From the NCBI GenBank assembly GCA_019116345.1, contig DXBV01000118.1, forward strand, positions 1-64,000: a stretch of DNA of 64,000 nucleotides, read 5' to 3'. This DNA is from Candidatus Allofournierella merdipullorum. GTDB lineage: Bacteria; Bacillota; Clostridia; Oscillospirales; Ruminococcaceae. The notes beneath the pieces are model-generated. The model saw nothing but the letters and a program-made list of their open reading frames with translations, did not search any database and was not told where the DNA came from. Shown one piece after another: positions 40,988 to 49,680 of this stretch. How positions within the stretch are numbered: position 1 is the stretch's first letter; each line of letters starts with the position of its first letter. The position numbers and the translations under genes were made by a program.

Positions 40988-42648
40988 CAGCTCAGTCTCC
41001 CCCGCTCCACGCTCACCACCCGGTCGGCGATGCGCAGGGTGCTGCGCCGGTGGCTCACCAGCACCACCGTTCGGCCCGCGCTCTCCTTGCTCAGCGAGCG
41101 CAGGATGACCGCCTCGTTCAGGCTGTCCAGGTTGCTGGTGGGTTCGTCCAGAAGCAGGAAGGGCGCGTCGTGGAGGAAGGCCCGGGCCAGGCCCAGCCGC
41201 TGGCGCTCGCCGCCGGAGAGGGTCTCGCCCAGCTCGCCCACCGGGGTATCGTAGCCCCGGGGCAGGCTTTGGATGAACTCGTGTACCGATGCCTTTTTGC
41301 AGGCGGCCTCGATCTCGGCGTCGGTGGCGTCGGGCTTTGCCAGCCGCAGATTGCTGCGGATGGAGTCCCGGAACAGGTGGGTCTCCTGGGTGACATAGGC
41401 CTCCATGGCCCGCAGGTCGGCGGTGTTCACCCCGTCGATGGGCCGGCCGGAGATCTCCACTTTGCCCTGCTGCACCTGCCAAAAGCGCATGAGCAGCTTG
41501 AGAAGGGTGGATTTTCCGCTGCCGCTGCGGCCCACCACACCGATGACGCTGTGTTCCGGGATATCCAGCGACAGATCGTCCAGAATGCGCTCGTCGCCGT
41601 AAGAGAAGGTCACCTTCTCCGCCTTCGCACCGGAAAAAGCGGTGGGCGCGCAGCCCTCCACCTCCGCCGTGACGGGGGTCTCCTCCAGGATGTCCAGCAC
41701 CCGGTTGCCGGCGGCAAAGGTGCTCTGCAGGCCTGCGCCCAGATTGGCCAGGGCCACCACCGGCCCGAAGGAACTCATCAGCGCCACGGTGGCCACCGCC
41801 GCGCCGGCAAAGTCCAGCCGGCCGTTCATGCACAGCAGCGCCGCCGCAAAGAGCATCGCCAGATCAAAGCCGAGGATGAGGCTGTTGGTGGCGGCGGTAC
41901 CCACCGCCGCGGCCCGCTTCATCCGCTTTTCGTGGCCGGCCAGCTCGCCGGTGCAGCGCTCCATCTCCGCCAGCCGGCGCCCGCCCGCGCCGTACTGCAA
42001 GATCTCCGGCAGGCCGCGCAGGCTGTCCAGCACAAAGGCGGACAGCTCCCCCGACCGGCGGCGGAACTCCATGCCCGCGCTGCCGGAGGCCCGCGCTGCG
42101 GCCAGCGGCGTGAGCACGCCCACCGTCAGCCAGGCGGCCAGGGCGACAAGGCCCAGCAGCGGATGGATGGAACCGATGAAAACCGCCATGCCGGCGCAGA
42201 AGAGCACCGCGATGGCCACCGGCGAGATGGTGTGGGCGTAGAACACTTCCAGCAACTCGATGTCGCTGGTGATGACGGCGATCAGATCGCCCTTGTCCCG
42301 GCCTTCCAGTTTTGCGGGGGCAAGCCGCCGCAGGGCGGCGAACACCTTGTCCCGCAGAAGGGCCAGCAGCTTGAAGGCGATGTAGTGGTTGCAGGCCTGT
42401 TCGCCGTAGCGCAGCAGGCCCCGGGCCAGAGCCATCGCCGCCGCGGCAATGAAAAGGGCCGGCAAGAGCAGCGGGCCGCCCATGCCCAGCACCCGCAAAA
42501 GGCCGAACACGCCGAAGATGGTGATGAAAGCCGCGCACAGATGCCCCGCAAGGCCCATCAGAATGGCCAGCACCATCCGGCCCGTAAGAGGCTTTACCAG
42601 CCCGATGAGCCGGGCCATCACGGCAAAGCCGCTTCGCTCTTTGTTCAT
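40987..42648 (-). CDS. Fused ABC transporter (permease + ATPase), CydC-like
   Basis: 553 residues from the ATG after GGGAGG at 42648. There are six membrane helices to about residue 310. The NBD follows with Walker A GRSGSGKST, signature LSGGERQRLGLARAFL and Walker B FLLLDEPTSNLD. It overlaps the partner gene by 4 bases. The pair resembles CydDC and also the IrtAB/YbtPQ-type siderophore transporters, so heme, thiol or iron-chelate transport are all possible. Confidence 0.88.
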   Translation of the reverse strand: MNKERSGFAVMARLIGLVKPLTGRMVLAILMGLAGHLCAAFITIFGVFGLLRVLGMGGPLLLPALFIAAAAMALARGLLRYGEQACNHYIAFKLLALLRDKVFAALRRLAPAKLEGRDKGDLIAVITSDIELLEVFYAHTISPVAIAVLFCAGMAVFIGSIHPLLGLVALAAWLTVGVLTPLAAARASGSAGMEFRRRSGELSAFVLDSLRGLPEILQYGAGGRRLAEMERCTGELAGHEKRMKRAAAVGTAATNSLILGFDLAMLFAAALLCMNGRLDFAGAAVATVALMSSFGPVVALANLGAGLQSTFAAGNRVLDILEETPVTAEVEGCAPTAFSGAKAEKVTFSYGDERILDDLSLDIPEHSVIGVVGRSGSGKSTLLKLLMRFWQVQQGKVEISGRPIDGVNTADLRAMEAYVTQETHLFRDSIRSNLRLAKPDATDAEIEAACKKASVHEFIQSLPRGYDTPVGELGETLSGGERQRLGLARAFLHDAPFLLLDEPTSNLDSLNEAVILRSLSKESAGRTVVLVSHRRSTLRIADRVVSVERGRLS

Positions 42649-44378
42649 ACCGCGTCCTCCCTTTTGTACTGTTCCAGTTCCTGCTGGGCGTTCCACGGCC
42701 GGGCGTAAGCCCCGCCCCGGGCCAGCAGGTCGACATGGCTGCCCTCCTCGGCCACACGGCCGTTCTCCATGACGTAGAGTTTGTCCGCGCCGGCCACGTT
42801 GGCCAGACGATGGGAGATGAGGATGACCGTCTTGGTCTTTGCCAGCTCGGTGATGCGGGCCATGATGTCGTTTTCGCTCTCCACGTCGATGTTGGAGGTG
42901 GCCTCGTCAAAGATGTAAACGGGGCTGTCGTGCAGCAGCGCCCGGGCCAGCGCAAGGCGCTGGCACTGGCCGCCGGAAAGGTTCGAGCCCTTTTCCGCCA
43001 CCGAGGCGTTCAGACCCCCTTCCGCCCGCACAAAATCCGCCAGGTTCACCTGCTCCAGCGCCTGCCAGAGGGCTTCGTCCGGCGCGTCGGGCCGGGCCAT
43101 GCGCAGGTTCTCCGCCACAGTGCCCTTGAACAGGTAGCTGTTGTGGGAAATATAGGTGATATGCCGGGCCAGGGCCGCCTCGTCGATGTCCGCCAAAGGC
43201 CGCCCGCCCACCGTGACGCTGCCCTTCTCCGGGCTGCGCCGGCCCGTAAGCAGCGAGGCCACGGTGGACTTGCCGCAGCCGGACTCGCCCACCACCGCGC
43301 AAAAGCTGCCGGCGGCAAACTCCATGGTCACGCCACGCAGCACCGGGCGGTCCGCCTCGTAGGCAAAGGCCGCGTCCCGCAGGGCGATGCCACCCTCGGC
43401 CGGGGCTTTCCCGCCGCCCGCCGCAGGTTCCGGCAGATCCAGCAAACGGAAGATGCGCTCCGCCGCCGCCATGCCGTTCATGGCCACATGGAAGAAGCTG
43501 CCCAGCAGCCGCATAGGCAGAAAGAACTCCGCCGCCAGCAGAATGATGAACAGCGCCCCCGCCAGGCTCACCTGCCCGGCGGCAAAACGGCTCACCGCCA
43601 GGGCCATGCCTGCCGCGGCGCCGCCGTAGGCGATGAGGTCCATGATGGTGATGGAGTTCAGCTGCATGGTAAGCACCTTCATGGTGATGCGGCGGAACTG
43701 CTCCGCCTGCTCGTTCATCTCGGCGTGCTTCTGGGCGTCCGCGCCGTAGATCTTTAAGGTGGTCAGGCCCTGCAGGTTTTCCAGAAAGGTGTCGCCCAGG
43801 GCGGTGTACTGACCCCAGTAGCGGCCCAGCAGCTTTTTGGCCCAGGTCTGCACCGCCGCGATGGACACCGGGATCAGCGGCACACACACCAGCAGCACCA
43901 CGGCGCTCGTCAGATCCACCGGCGCCAGCACCGCGAACAGGGTAAGCGGCGCCAGCATGGCGTAGAAGAACTGGGGCAGATACTGGCCGAAGTAAATCTC
44001 CAGCTGGTCCACCCCTTCCACCGCCACTTGCACGGCCTCGCTGGTGTTCACCTGCTGCCGGCCCGCTGTTCCCAGCCGCAGCAGCTTTTCATAGATAAGG
44101 CGGCGGAGTTTTGCCTTCACCGCCCGGCTGGACCTCCAGCTCATATTGGCGGAAGCCATCGTGCAGCCAAAGCGCACCGCCAGAGCGGCGGCGGCCAGCG
44201 CCCCCAGTTTGAAAAGGTCGGCCGGCGCGGCCGTGCCCGCCCACAGCGCAGCCAAAAGGCGGCAGATGGCCCCGGTGAGCAGGATGTTCGCCGCCAGCGA
44301 CACCCACTGGAAGGCCACCCCCGCCGCCACATATTTTTTGCTCTCGCTGACCATGCCGATCAGCCGTTTGTTGATCAT
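42645..44378 (-). CDS. Fused ABC transporter (permease + ATPase), CydD-like
   Basis: 577 residues, first gene of the operon. The membrane domain runs to about residue 320, with the CydD-like stretch LENLQGLTTLKIYGADAQKH. The NBD has Walker A GESGCGKST, signature LSGGQCQRLALARALL and Walker B VYIFDEATSNIDVESE. Two tandem GTTAG-N6-CTAAC sites lie just upstream in the 5' leader. The name CydD is not assigned because no cytochrome bd genes are nearby. Confidence 0.88.
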   Translation of the reverse strand: MINKRLIGMVSESKKYVAAGVAFQWVSLAANILLTGAICRLLAALWAGTAAPADLFKLGALAAAALAVRFGCTMASANMSWRSSRAVKAKLRRLIYEKLLRLGTAGRQQVNTSEAVQVAVEGVDQLEIYFGQYLPQFFYAMLAPLTLFAVLAPVDLTSAVVLLVCVPLIPVSIAAVQTWAKKLLGRYWGQYTALGDTFLENLQGLTTLKIYGADAQKHAEMNEQAEQFRRITMKVLTMQLNSITIMDLIAYGGAAAGMALAVSRFAAGQVSLAGALFIILLAAEFFLPMRLLGSFFHVAMNGMAAAERIFRLLDLPEPAAGGGKAPAEGGIALRDAAFAYEADRPVLRGVTMEFAAGSFCAVVGESGCGKSTVASLLTGRRSPEKGSVTVGGRPLADIDEAALARHITYISHNSYLFKGTVAENLRMARPDAPDEALWQALEQVNLADFVRAEGGLNASVAEKGSNLSGGQCQRLALARALLHDSPVYIFDEATSNIDVESENDIMARITELAKTKTVILISHRLANVAGADKLYVMENGRVAEEGSHVDLLARGGAYARPWNAQQELEQYKREDAV

Positions 44379-44409
44379 TCGCTTGCTCCCCTCTGCGCTC
44401 TTTCCACAT

Positions 44410-44428
44410 AAGTTAGTTGCAGCTAACC
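44410..44428. promoter_or_regulatory. Tandem operator, copy 1
   Basis: AAGTTAG-TTGCAG-CTAACC. The same AAGTTAG-N6-CTAACC pattern recurs exactly 34 bases away. The half-site resembles the GGTTAG half of DtxR/IdeR sites, but those have a one-base gap, so this may be a different regulator. Confidence 0.65.
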
Positions 44429-44443
44429 TCGCCTCAAGAAAAT

Positions 44444-44462
44444 AAGTTAGCTTTCGCTAACC
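44444..44462. promoter_or_regulatory. Tandem operator, copy 2
   Basis: AAGTTAG-CTTTCG-CTAACC; the repeat extends to GTTAGC/GCTAAC. It covers the expected transcription start of the ABC operon, so binding would block transcription. Confidence 0.65.
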
Positions 44463-44469
44463 ACAATAC

Positions 44470-44499
44470 AGAATACCACACCGGTTTTCCGTTTGTCAA
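44470..44499 (-). promoter_or_regulatory. Promoter of the CydDC-like operon
   Basis: On the minus strand, perfect TTGACA, an 18-base spacer and TATTCT, with both operator copies immediately downstream. Confidence 0.7.
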
Positions 44500-44535
44500 G
44501 AAAAAAGGCAGGAAGGGCAAAATGAGAGGCGCGCC

Positions 44536-45804
44536 TCACATTTGCCCTGTCGGCAGGCAGACCACCAGCCGGAAATCCCCCTGCTCCTCCCCCGCCTGCA
44601 ACGTGCCGCCGCACCGCTGGGCGATCTCCCGCATACCGGGGATGCCGAAGCCGTGGGCAGTGCGGTCTGCCTTGGTGGTGGCAAGGTCCGGGGCCACCGG
44701 CCCGGCAACGGGGTTTTCCACCTGCAGCATGAACAGGCCTTTGTCCTGCCGGCAGCGCAGCCGCACCCAGGGGTCGGGGCAGCGTGCCGCGGCCTCCCGG
44801 GCGTTGTCCAGCGCGTTGCCCAAAAGGGCGCACAGGTCGGTATCCGTCAGCGGCAGCGACAAAGGCAGCTGCGCCTTGAAATCGGCCCGAACGCCCGCCT
44901 GTTCCAGCTCCGCCGCCTTCACCGCAAGCACCACGTTGGCCGCTTCGTTCTCGCAAAAGCGCACCGGCCCCTGCAGGCCCTCCTGGCGGCCCAGTTCGTC
45001 CAGATAGGCGCAGGCCTCCGCCCACTGCTGCCGGTCCAGCAGACCGCCCAGCACCGTGAGGTGGTTGCGCAGGTCGTGGCGCAGCTGGCGCACCTGGCTC
45101 TCCCGTGCACGCAGGGACTGATAATAGGCCTCCCGCAGAGAGGCCAGCCGCCGGGCCTGTTCCAGCGTCTCATGCTCGGCCAGAACGGTGATGGAGAAGA
45201 GCAGCAGCACCGAGGTGACCAGCGCCACCGGCAGCACCGCAAGTCCCATCTTCAGAGCGAGGGTGTCCAACTGGGGCGCATGTTCTTCCCAGCCGGTGAG
45301 CAGCACCACCGCCGCCAACGAACACAGCGGCATGGCGGCAAGCCCCAGCACCAGCCGCCACAGCCGGGGCGAAAGGCTCATCGGCTGCTCCGGCAGGCGT
45401 TTTTTCAGCGCCAGCCATATTCCTGTCAGTACCGCGGCCCGCAGCAAAAGGGCAAACACATCGCTGGTGAATCCGCCCCAGAGCACCTCCGCCGCGTAGT
45501 TGTCGACGAGGGCGCTCAGCGACATGATAAGGCAGAAGAAGATGACCGCCACCGCCAGCCGTCCCGCCCCATCGCCCCGGGTGCAGAGCAAAAACGCCGC
45601 CAGAAACACCGGCAGCGCATAAAGCAGGTTCGGGTCTCCCACCCAGATGGGCAGGCTGCCCATGTAGCCCAGGCCCAGCAGCATCAACGCCTTTTGCCAC
45701 CGGCGGCCCCGCAGGTCGGCAAAGGGGCGGCAGAGCAAAAAGGCAGGCGTGCCGATGCAGGCGGAGCACCCAAGGCTCAACAAGATCAGGAGCAATCCAT
45801 CCAT
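44536..45804 (-). CDS. Sensor histidine kinase, GHKL/AgrC type
   Basis: 422 residues. Six or seven N-terminal membrane segments reach to about residue 205. The H-box is RQLRHDLRNHLTVLGGLLDRQ. The GHKL ATPase shows the N-box LLGNALDNAREAA and a G-box HGFGIPGMREIAQRCGGTLQ. There is no extracytoplasmic loop large enough for a sensor domain, so it probably detects a peptide or membrane stress within the membrane, as AgrC does. It follows the LytTR regulator by 3 bases and is preceded by GGAGG inside that gene. Confidence 0.9.
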   Translation of the reverse strand: MDGLLLILLSLGCSACIGTPAFLLCRPFADLRGRRWQKALMLLGLGYMGSLPIWVGDPNLLYALPVFLAAFLLCTRGDGAGRLAVAVIFFCLIMSLSALVDNYAAEVLWGGFTSDVFALLLRAAVLTGIWLALKKRLPEQPMSLSPRLWRLVLGLAAMPLCSLAAVVLLTGWEEHAPQLDTLALKMGLAVLPVALVTSVLLLFSITVLAEHETLEQARRLASLREAYYQSLRARESQVRQLRHDLRNHLTVLGGLLDRQQWAEACAYLDELGRQEGLQGPVRFCENEAANVVLAVKAAELEQAGVRADFKAQLPLSLPLTDTDLCALLGNALDNAREAAARCPDPWVRLRCRQDKGLFMLQVENPVAGPVAPDLATTKADRTAHGFGIPGMREIAQRCGGTLQAGEEQGDFRLVVCLPTGQM

Positions 45805-45807
45805 AGG

Positions 45808-46521
45808 TCAGTCCTCCAGTTCCGCCCGGGCCATGGCCAGCAGCGCCGTCTGCCGGCAGGAGCGGCTCACCGGCAGCGAAGCGCCTCCGTCGAGATACAC
45901 CTCCGCGCCCTCCAGCCGTTCCACCGCCGCCGCCCGCACCAGATACCGCTGATGCACCCGCACAAAGCCCGGCCCCAGCTGGGCGGCCACATCGTCCAGC
46001 TTGCCGTAGAAAGTATATTCCCGGTCCCTCGTCACGCAGGTCACCTGCCGCCGGTCGGAGGAAAAATAGCGTATTTTTTGCAGCGGGATGCGGTAATACA
46101 CCTCGCCGCTGCGGCAGACAAAGGCACGCTCCAGTTCCCGGCACAGCGCCGCCCCGGCCCGGTCCAGCATTTCTTCCAGCGCCTCGGGAGCCGGTGGCTT
46201 GAGCAGGTAGCCCAGCGCCCCCACGCCGTAGCCGTCGAACACCCGGTCGGCGTGGCCGGTGACAAACACGATCTGCAGCCCCTCGTCCGCTGCCCGCAGC
46301 CGCCGGGCGGTCTCGATGCCGTCCACCTCGCCCATCTCCAGGTCCAGAAACACCAGGTCCAGTTCCCCTGCGTGGCTCTCCAGCCAGCGCAGCAGGTTTT
46401 CCCCGGCGGAAAATTCAAAAAACGCGGCGGCGGTGCGTCGTTTTTCCACCGCGCGTTCCAGCGCGGCCCGCAGCACCAGCCGGGCGTCGTATACGTCGTC
46501 GCAGATGCCGATGCGAAGCAC
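45808..46521 (-). CDS. LytTR-family response regulator
   Basis: 237 residues from a GTG after GGGGGGAG. The receiver domain has RIGICDDVYDARLVL, phospho-acceptor DLVFLDLEMGEVDGIE, IVFVTGHADRVFDGYGVGALGYLLKP. The C-terminal LytTR DNA-binding domain has IPLQKIRYFSSDRRQVTCVT and FVRVHQRYLVRAAAVERLE. It forms a two-component system with the kinase downstream. The adjacent divergent ABC transporter is its likely target. Confidence 0.92.
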   Translation of the reverse strand: MLRIGICDDVYDARLVLRAALERAVEKRRTAAAFFEFSAGENLLRWLESHAGELDLVFLDLEMGEVDGIETARRLRAADEGLQIVFVTGHADRVFDGYGVGALGYLLKPPAPEALEEMLDRAGAALCRELERAFVCRSGEVYYRIPLQKIRYFSSDRRQVTCVTRDREYTFYGKLDDVAAQLGPGFVRVHQRYLVRAAAVERLEGAEVYLDGGASLPVSRSCRQTALLAMARAELED

Positions 46522-46552
46522 GGCTCTCCCCCCTTCCGGCCTTTCTGCGGGT

Positions 46553-46582
46553 ATTGTACCACGGAGCAGCCCCCCGCGCCAA
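46553..46582 (-). promoter_or_regulatory. Promoter of the LytTR/kinase operon
   Basis: On the minus strand, TTGGCG, an 18-base spacer and TACAAT. In the plus direction, TTGACG-17-TACACG (46590-46618) could serve the ABC genes but its -10 box is poor, which would fit a promoter that needs activation. Confidence 0.5.
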
Positions 46583-46745
46583 ACCAAACTTGACGGCAAA
46601 AGCGCCAAATTTTACACGCCGCGGCCATGCCGCGCAAAAGCTGCCCTTTGCCGGGCCGAAAATGACCGGCCCGTTTGCCCCTGCGGGCCGGGCGGACTAC
46701 TCTTGAAGCAGAGGGCTCCCGGCCCCGGAAAGGACGGAACGCAAT

Positions 46746-47489
46746 ATGCTCACGGTGAAAAACCTTTACAAATCCTATCAGGTGGGGAAAAACCGCTTCG
46801 ACGTGCTCTGCGGGGTGGACCTGGCGGTGAGAAAAGGCGAGTTTGTGGCGGTGATGGGGCCCTCCGGCTCCGGCAAGACCACCCTGCTCAACTGCATCTC
46901 CTGCTACACCCCCGCCGACTCCGGCAGCATTCTGCTGGACGGAGTGGAGCTTGCCCGGCTGAAGGAGGACGAACTGGCCGAAGTGCGCAACCGCAAACTG
47001 GGCTTCGTTTTTCAGGATTTTCTTTTGCTGGACGGCCTCTCGGTGCGGGAGAACATCCTGCTGCCGGCCATCCTGAGCGGGAACATCAACAGCACCGCCG
47101 AGGCCCGGGCAGATCAGCTGTGCGACGTGTTCGGCATCAGCGCCATCCGCGACAAATACCCTGCCGAGATCTCCGGCGGCGAAAAGCAGCGCACGGCGGT
47201 AGCCCGGGCGCTCATCAACCACCCGCTGCTGGTGCTGGCGGACGAACCCACCGGCAACCTGGACTCCAAATCCGCCCGGGCGGTGATCGGCACCTTTGAA
47301 CAGGCCCGGCAGGCGCTGGGGGCCACCATCTTCATGGTGACCCACGACTCCTACGCCGCCTCCCACTGCGACCGGGTGGTCATTTTGCAGGACGGCCGGG
47401 TGCGCCGCACGCTGGAAAAAGGCGGCATGGAGCGGGGCGCCTTTCAGGACGCGCTGCTGGACGTCATCCGGGAAATGGGAAAGGAGTGA
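46746..47489 (+). CDS. ABC transporter ATP-binding protein, BceA/MacB type
   Basis: 247 residues. Walker A is GPSGSGKTT, the Q-loop FQDFLLLDGLSVRENI, the signature ISGGEKQRTAVARALI, and Walker B LVLADEPTGNLDSKSA, all typical of the LolD/MacB/BceA group. It powers the FtsX-type permease encoded next. Such modules export or resist antimicrobial peptides. Confidence 0.92.
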   Translation: MLTVKNLYKSYQVGKNRFDVLCGVDLAVRKGEFVAVMGPSGSGKTTLLNCISCYTPADSGSILLDGVELARLKEDELAEVRNRKLGFVFQDFLLLDGLSVRENILLPAILSGNINSTAEARADQLCDVFGISAIRDKYPAEISGGEKQRTAVARALINHPLLVLADEPTGNLDSKSARAVIGTFEQARQALGATIFMVTHDSYAASHCDRVVILQDGRVRRTLEKGGMERGAFQDALLDVIREMGKE

Positions 47490-47494
47490 GCGGA

Positions 47495-49615
47495 GTGAAC
47501 AGCTTTACTTCCGTGTGGGCGCGGCTGCGCAGCCGGGGCCGCAGCCGCTACGCTCTTTTGGCCGGGTGCTGCTTTTTCTCCACCCTGCTCATCACCGCCT
47601 ACGCCTTCATGATGCGTGCGCCCACCATCCTCGAGGTGCTGCCGGAAGGGGGCGACAGCCGCAAGCAGATGGACATGATCTTTGTGCTGGCGGTGCTGGG
47701 CTGCGGGGTGTTCACCGCCTACGCCGCCGGGCTGTTCCTGCGTCAGCGCTCCCGGGAAACGGGGGTGTTTCTGGCGCTGGGGGCCAGCCGGGCGCAGGTG
47801 CAGTCGCTGCTGCTTCCGGAATTGTGCATGCTGGGGCTGGCGTCCTGCGGAGCGGGAGCCGTTCTGGGCGCGCCGCTGGCCTTCGGGCTGTGGCAGCTGT
47901 TCCGCGTCTTTGTGGTGGACAGCAGCGAAATGCTCCTGCGTTTTGACTTCAAATCGCTGGTCTGGCCGCTTGCCTTTGCCCTTTACACCGTGCTCATGCT
48001 GCTGTGGCTGGGGCGGCGCTCGGTGCGCAAGGCCAGCATCATGGAGGTGGTGCGCCAGAGCCACACCGCCGAGCCGGTGCGGGCGGTGCCCCGCCGGTAC
48101 GGCTGGCAGGGCATCCTGCTGACGGTGGCAGGCTGTCTGTGCGGCTACCTTGTGCCCACCATCTGTGTGCGGTGGCTGCACTGGTATGCCCCCTCTTTTT
48201 TCACCGCGCCCTTTTACCTCCCGGCTCTGGCGGGGCTGTACATGATGCTGCTGCACACGGTGGCCAACGGCTGGGGCCGGAAAACCCTTTGGCACCGGGA
48301 CATCCTCTCGGTCTCCATGATGCGTTTTGAGGGCCGCCAGACCGTGCGCAACATGCTGGTGATGACGGTGCTCATCGGCGGGGCGTGCTTCGCGGGATTC
48401 TACGCGCCCATGCTGGGCACCGGCTCCATGATGAGCTACGACGCGCGTCCGGTGGATTTTGCCTTCCATTACCGGGCCGACCAGGATATGCCGCAAAAGG
48501 ACGAAGTGCTGGCGCTGGCCGGAGAGTACGGCGTGGAGGTGACCCGCTGGGCCGAAGCGCCCATGGCGCGCCTGGGGGTGGACGGCGAGCATCAGGTGGA
48601 GACCGAGGGCCCGCTGGGCACCACCTGGGAGGCAGTGTACAGCGAGCTGGATTCCTCGGCGCTGTTTTTGCCCGAGAGCGGCTGGAACGCACTCACCGGC
48701 GAGAGCGTGGACATCGCCCCGGGGCAGGCCGCGGCGGTGCTGGACGCTTCCGGCAGCAGCCAGGGCAGGTTCGACCCTTCCATCGGTCTGGTGACCAACA
48801 CCGCCACCGGCGAAAGCCGGCCCGTCAGCGCCGCCGCGCCGCTGCGCCATGACATGCTGTTCGGGTACTTTGTGCTGGACGACGGCGACTGGGCCGCGAT
48901 GACCGCCGGCCTGCCCGGCGCCTGGCGGGAGGAGATGGTCTTTTTTGACGTGGCGGAAAGCGGCGATGAATACGCCTTTGCCAAAGCGCTCTTCAATGAG
49001 ATCGTGGACCGCTCCGGCCCGGAGGTAGCTCTGCACAGCAGCTGGGACCCGGTGGTGCGCCAGCGTTGCATCGAAGAGGAGGGCTCCTATTTTCTGGACC
49101 GGGAATCCCTCTTGGCCAACGGCGAGACCGCCATCGACTATTCCCTGCGGGACAGCTCCGAGTTCCGGCTCTTCTGGCAGTATATGCCCCAGTTCCGCGT
49201 GCTGGACAAGGTGGACTTCGTGCGCACGCTGGCGGTGTTCCTGATCCTGTTCATCTTCATCTGCATCGTCTGTTTCGCGGCTGCGGCGGTCATCGGCTTT
49301 GTGCGCAGCCTCACCATCGCGCTGGAGAACCGCCGGGTCTACGAGGACCTGCGCCATCTGGGTGCTTCCAGGGGCTGGATGCGGCGCTCGGCCCGCAGCC
49401 AGGTGCGGCGGGTGTTCACCGTGCCGGCCGCCGCGGGCATCGGGCTGATCTATATATTCTATGGTATGATCATGTTCTTCAACGATGGCCGGCTCTCCGC
49501 CGGGGAACTGGCAGGCCTCGGCAGCTGTCTGCTTCTCATTGCCGTGGTGGCCGCGGCGCTCTGGGGCGTGTACCGGCTGGCGGTGCGGGGCGTGTTCCGT
49601 GTGCTGGAGCTGTGA
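47495..49615 (+). CDS. ABC transporter permease, FtsX/BceB type
   Basis: 706 residues from the GTG at 47495, 8 bases after GGAG; a GTG at 47486 overlapping the ATPase stop is possible. The arrangement is BceB-like with about ten membrane segments: a first FtsX unit (ETGVFLALGASRAQVQSLLLPELC), a large extracytoplasmic domain between roughly residues 290 and 550, and a C-terminal FtsX unit (NRRVYEDLRHLGASRGWMRRS). BceAB-type transporters work with two-component systems in peptide antibiotic sensing, which fits the adjacent kinase/regulator pair although that pair is AgrC/LytTR rather than BceRS. Confidence 0.85.
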   Translation: MNSFTSVWARLRSRGRSRYALLAGCCFFSTLLITAYAFMMRAPTILEVLPEGGDSRKQMDMIFVLAVLGCGVFTAYAAGLFLRQRSRETGVFLALGASRAQVQSLLLPELCMLGLASCGAGAVLGAPLAFGLWQLFRVFVVDSSEMLLRFDFKSLVWPLAFALYTVLMLLWLGRRSVRKASIMEVVRQSHTAEPVRAVPRRYGWQGILLTVAGCLCGYLVPTICVRWLHWYAPSFFTAPFYLPALAGLYMMLLHTVANGWGRKTLWHRDILSVSMMRFEGRQTVRNMLVMTVLIGGACFAGFYAPMLGTGSMMSYDARPVDFAFHYRADQDMPQKDEVLALAGEYGVEVTRWAEAPMARLGVDGEHQVETEGPLGTTWEAVYSELDSSALFLPESGWNALTGESVDIAPGQAAAVLDASGSSQGRFDPSIGLVTNTATGESRPVSAAAPLRHDMLFGYFVLDDGDWAAMTAGLPGAWREEMVFFDVAESGDEYAFAKALFNEIVDRSGPEVALHSSWDPVVRQRCIEEEGSYFLDRESLLANGETAIDYSLRDSSEFRLFWQYMPQFRVLDKVDFVRTLAVFLILFIFICIVCFAAAAVIGFVRSLTIALENRRVYEDLRHLGASRGWMRRSARSQVRRVFTVPAAAGIGLIYIFYGMIMFFNDGRLSAGELAGLGSCLLLIAVVAAALWGVYRLAVRGVFRVLEL

Positions 49616-49621
49616 CCGGCG

Positions 49622-49650
49622 TTGACAACCCGCTCCCGGCGTGGGATACT
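49622..49650 (+). promoter_or_regulatory. Promoter of the 49.7-kb gene
   Basis: Perfect TTGACA, a 17-base spacer and GATACT, just after the permease stop. Confidence 0.7.
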
Positions 49651-49680
49651 TGTGTCATATATAAGGAAGGAGCTGTCCCC

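Noticed and set aside
40987-44378. True cydDC operon for cytochrome bd assembly
   Set aside because: No cydAB nearby, and the coupling to YgbA-like and DUF454 genes points to another clostridial system; described only as CydDC-like.
44378-44470. DtxR/IdeR iron box upstream of the ABC pair
   Set aside because: The half-sites match but the gap is 6 bases instead of 1, so the standard iron box is not claimed.
47444-49357. 637-residue minus-strand ORF opposite the FtsX permease
   Set aside because: Antisense shadow of a BceB-type permease, with His/Gln/Gly-rich composition and no recognisable domain.
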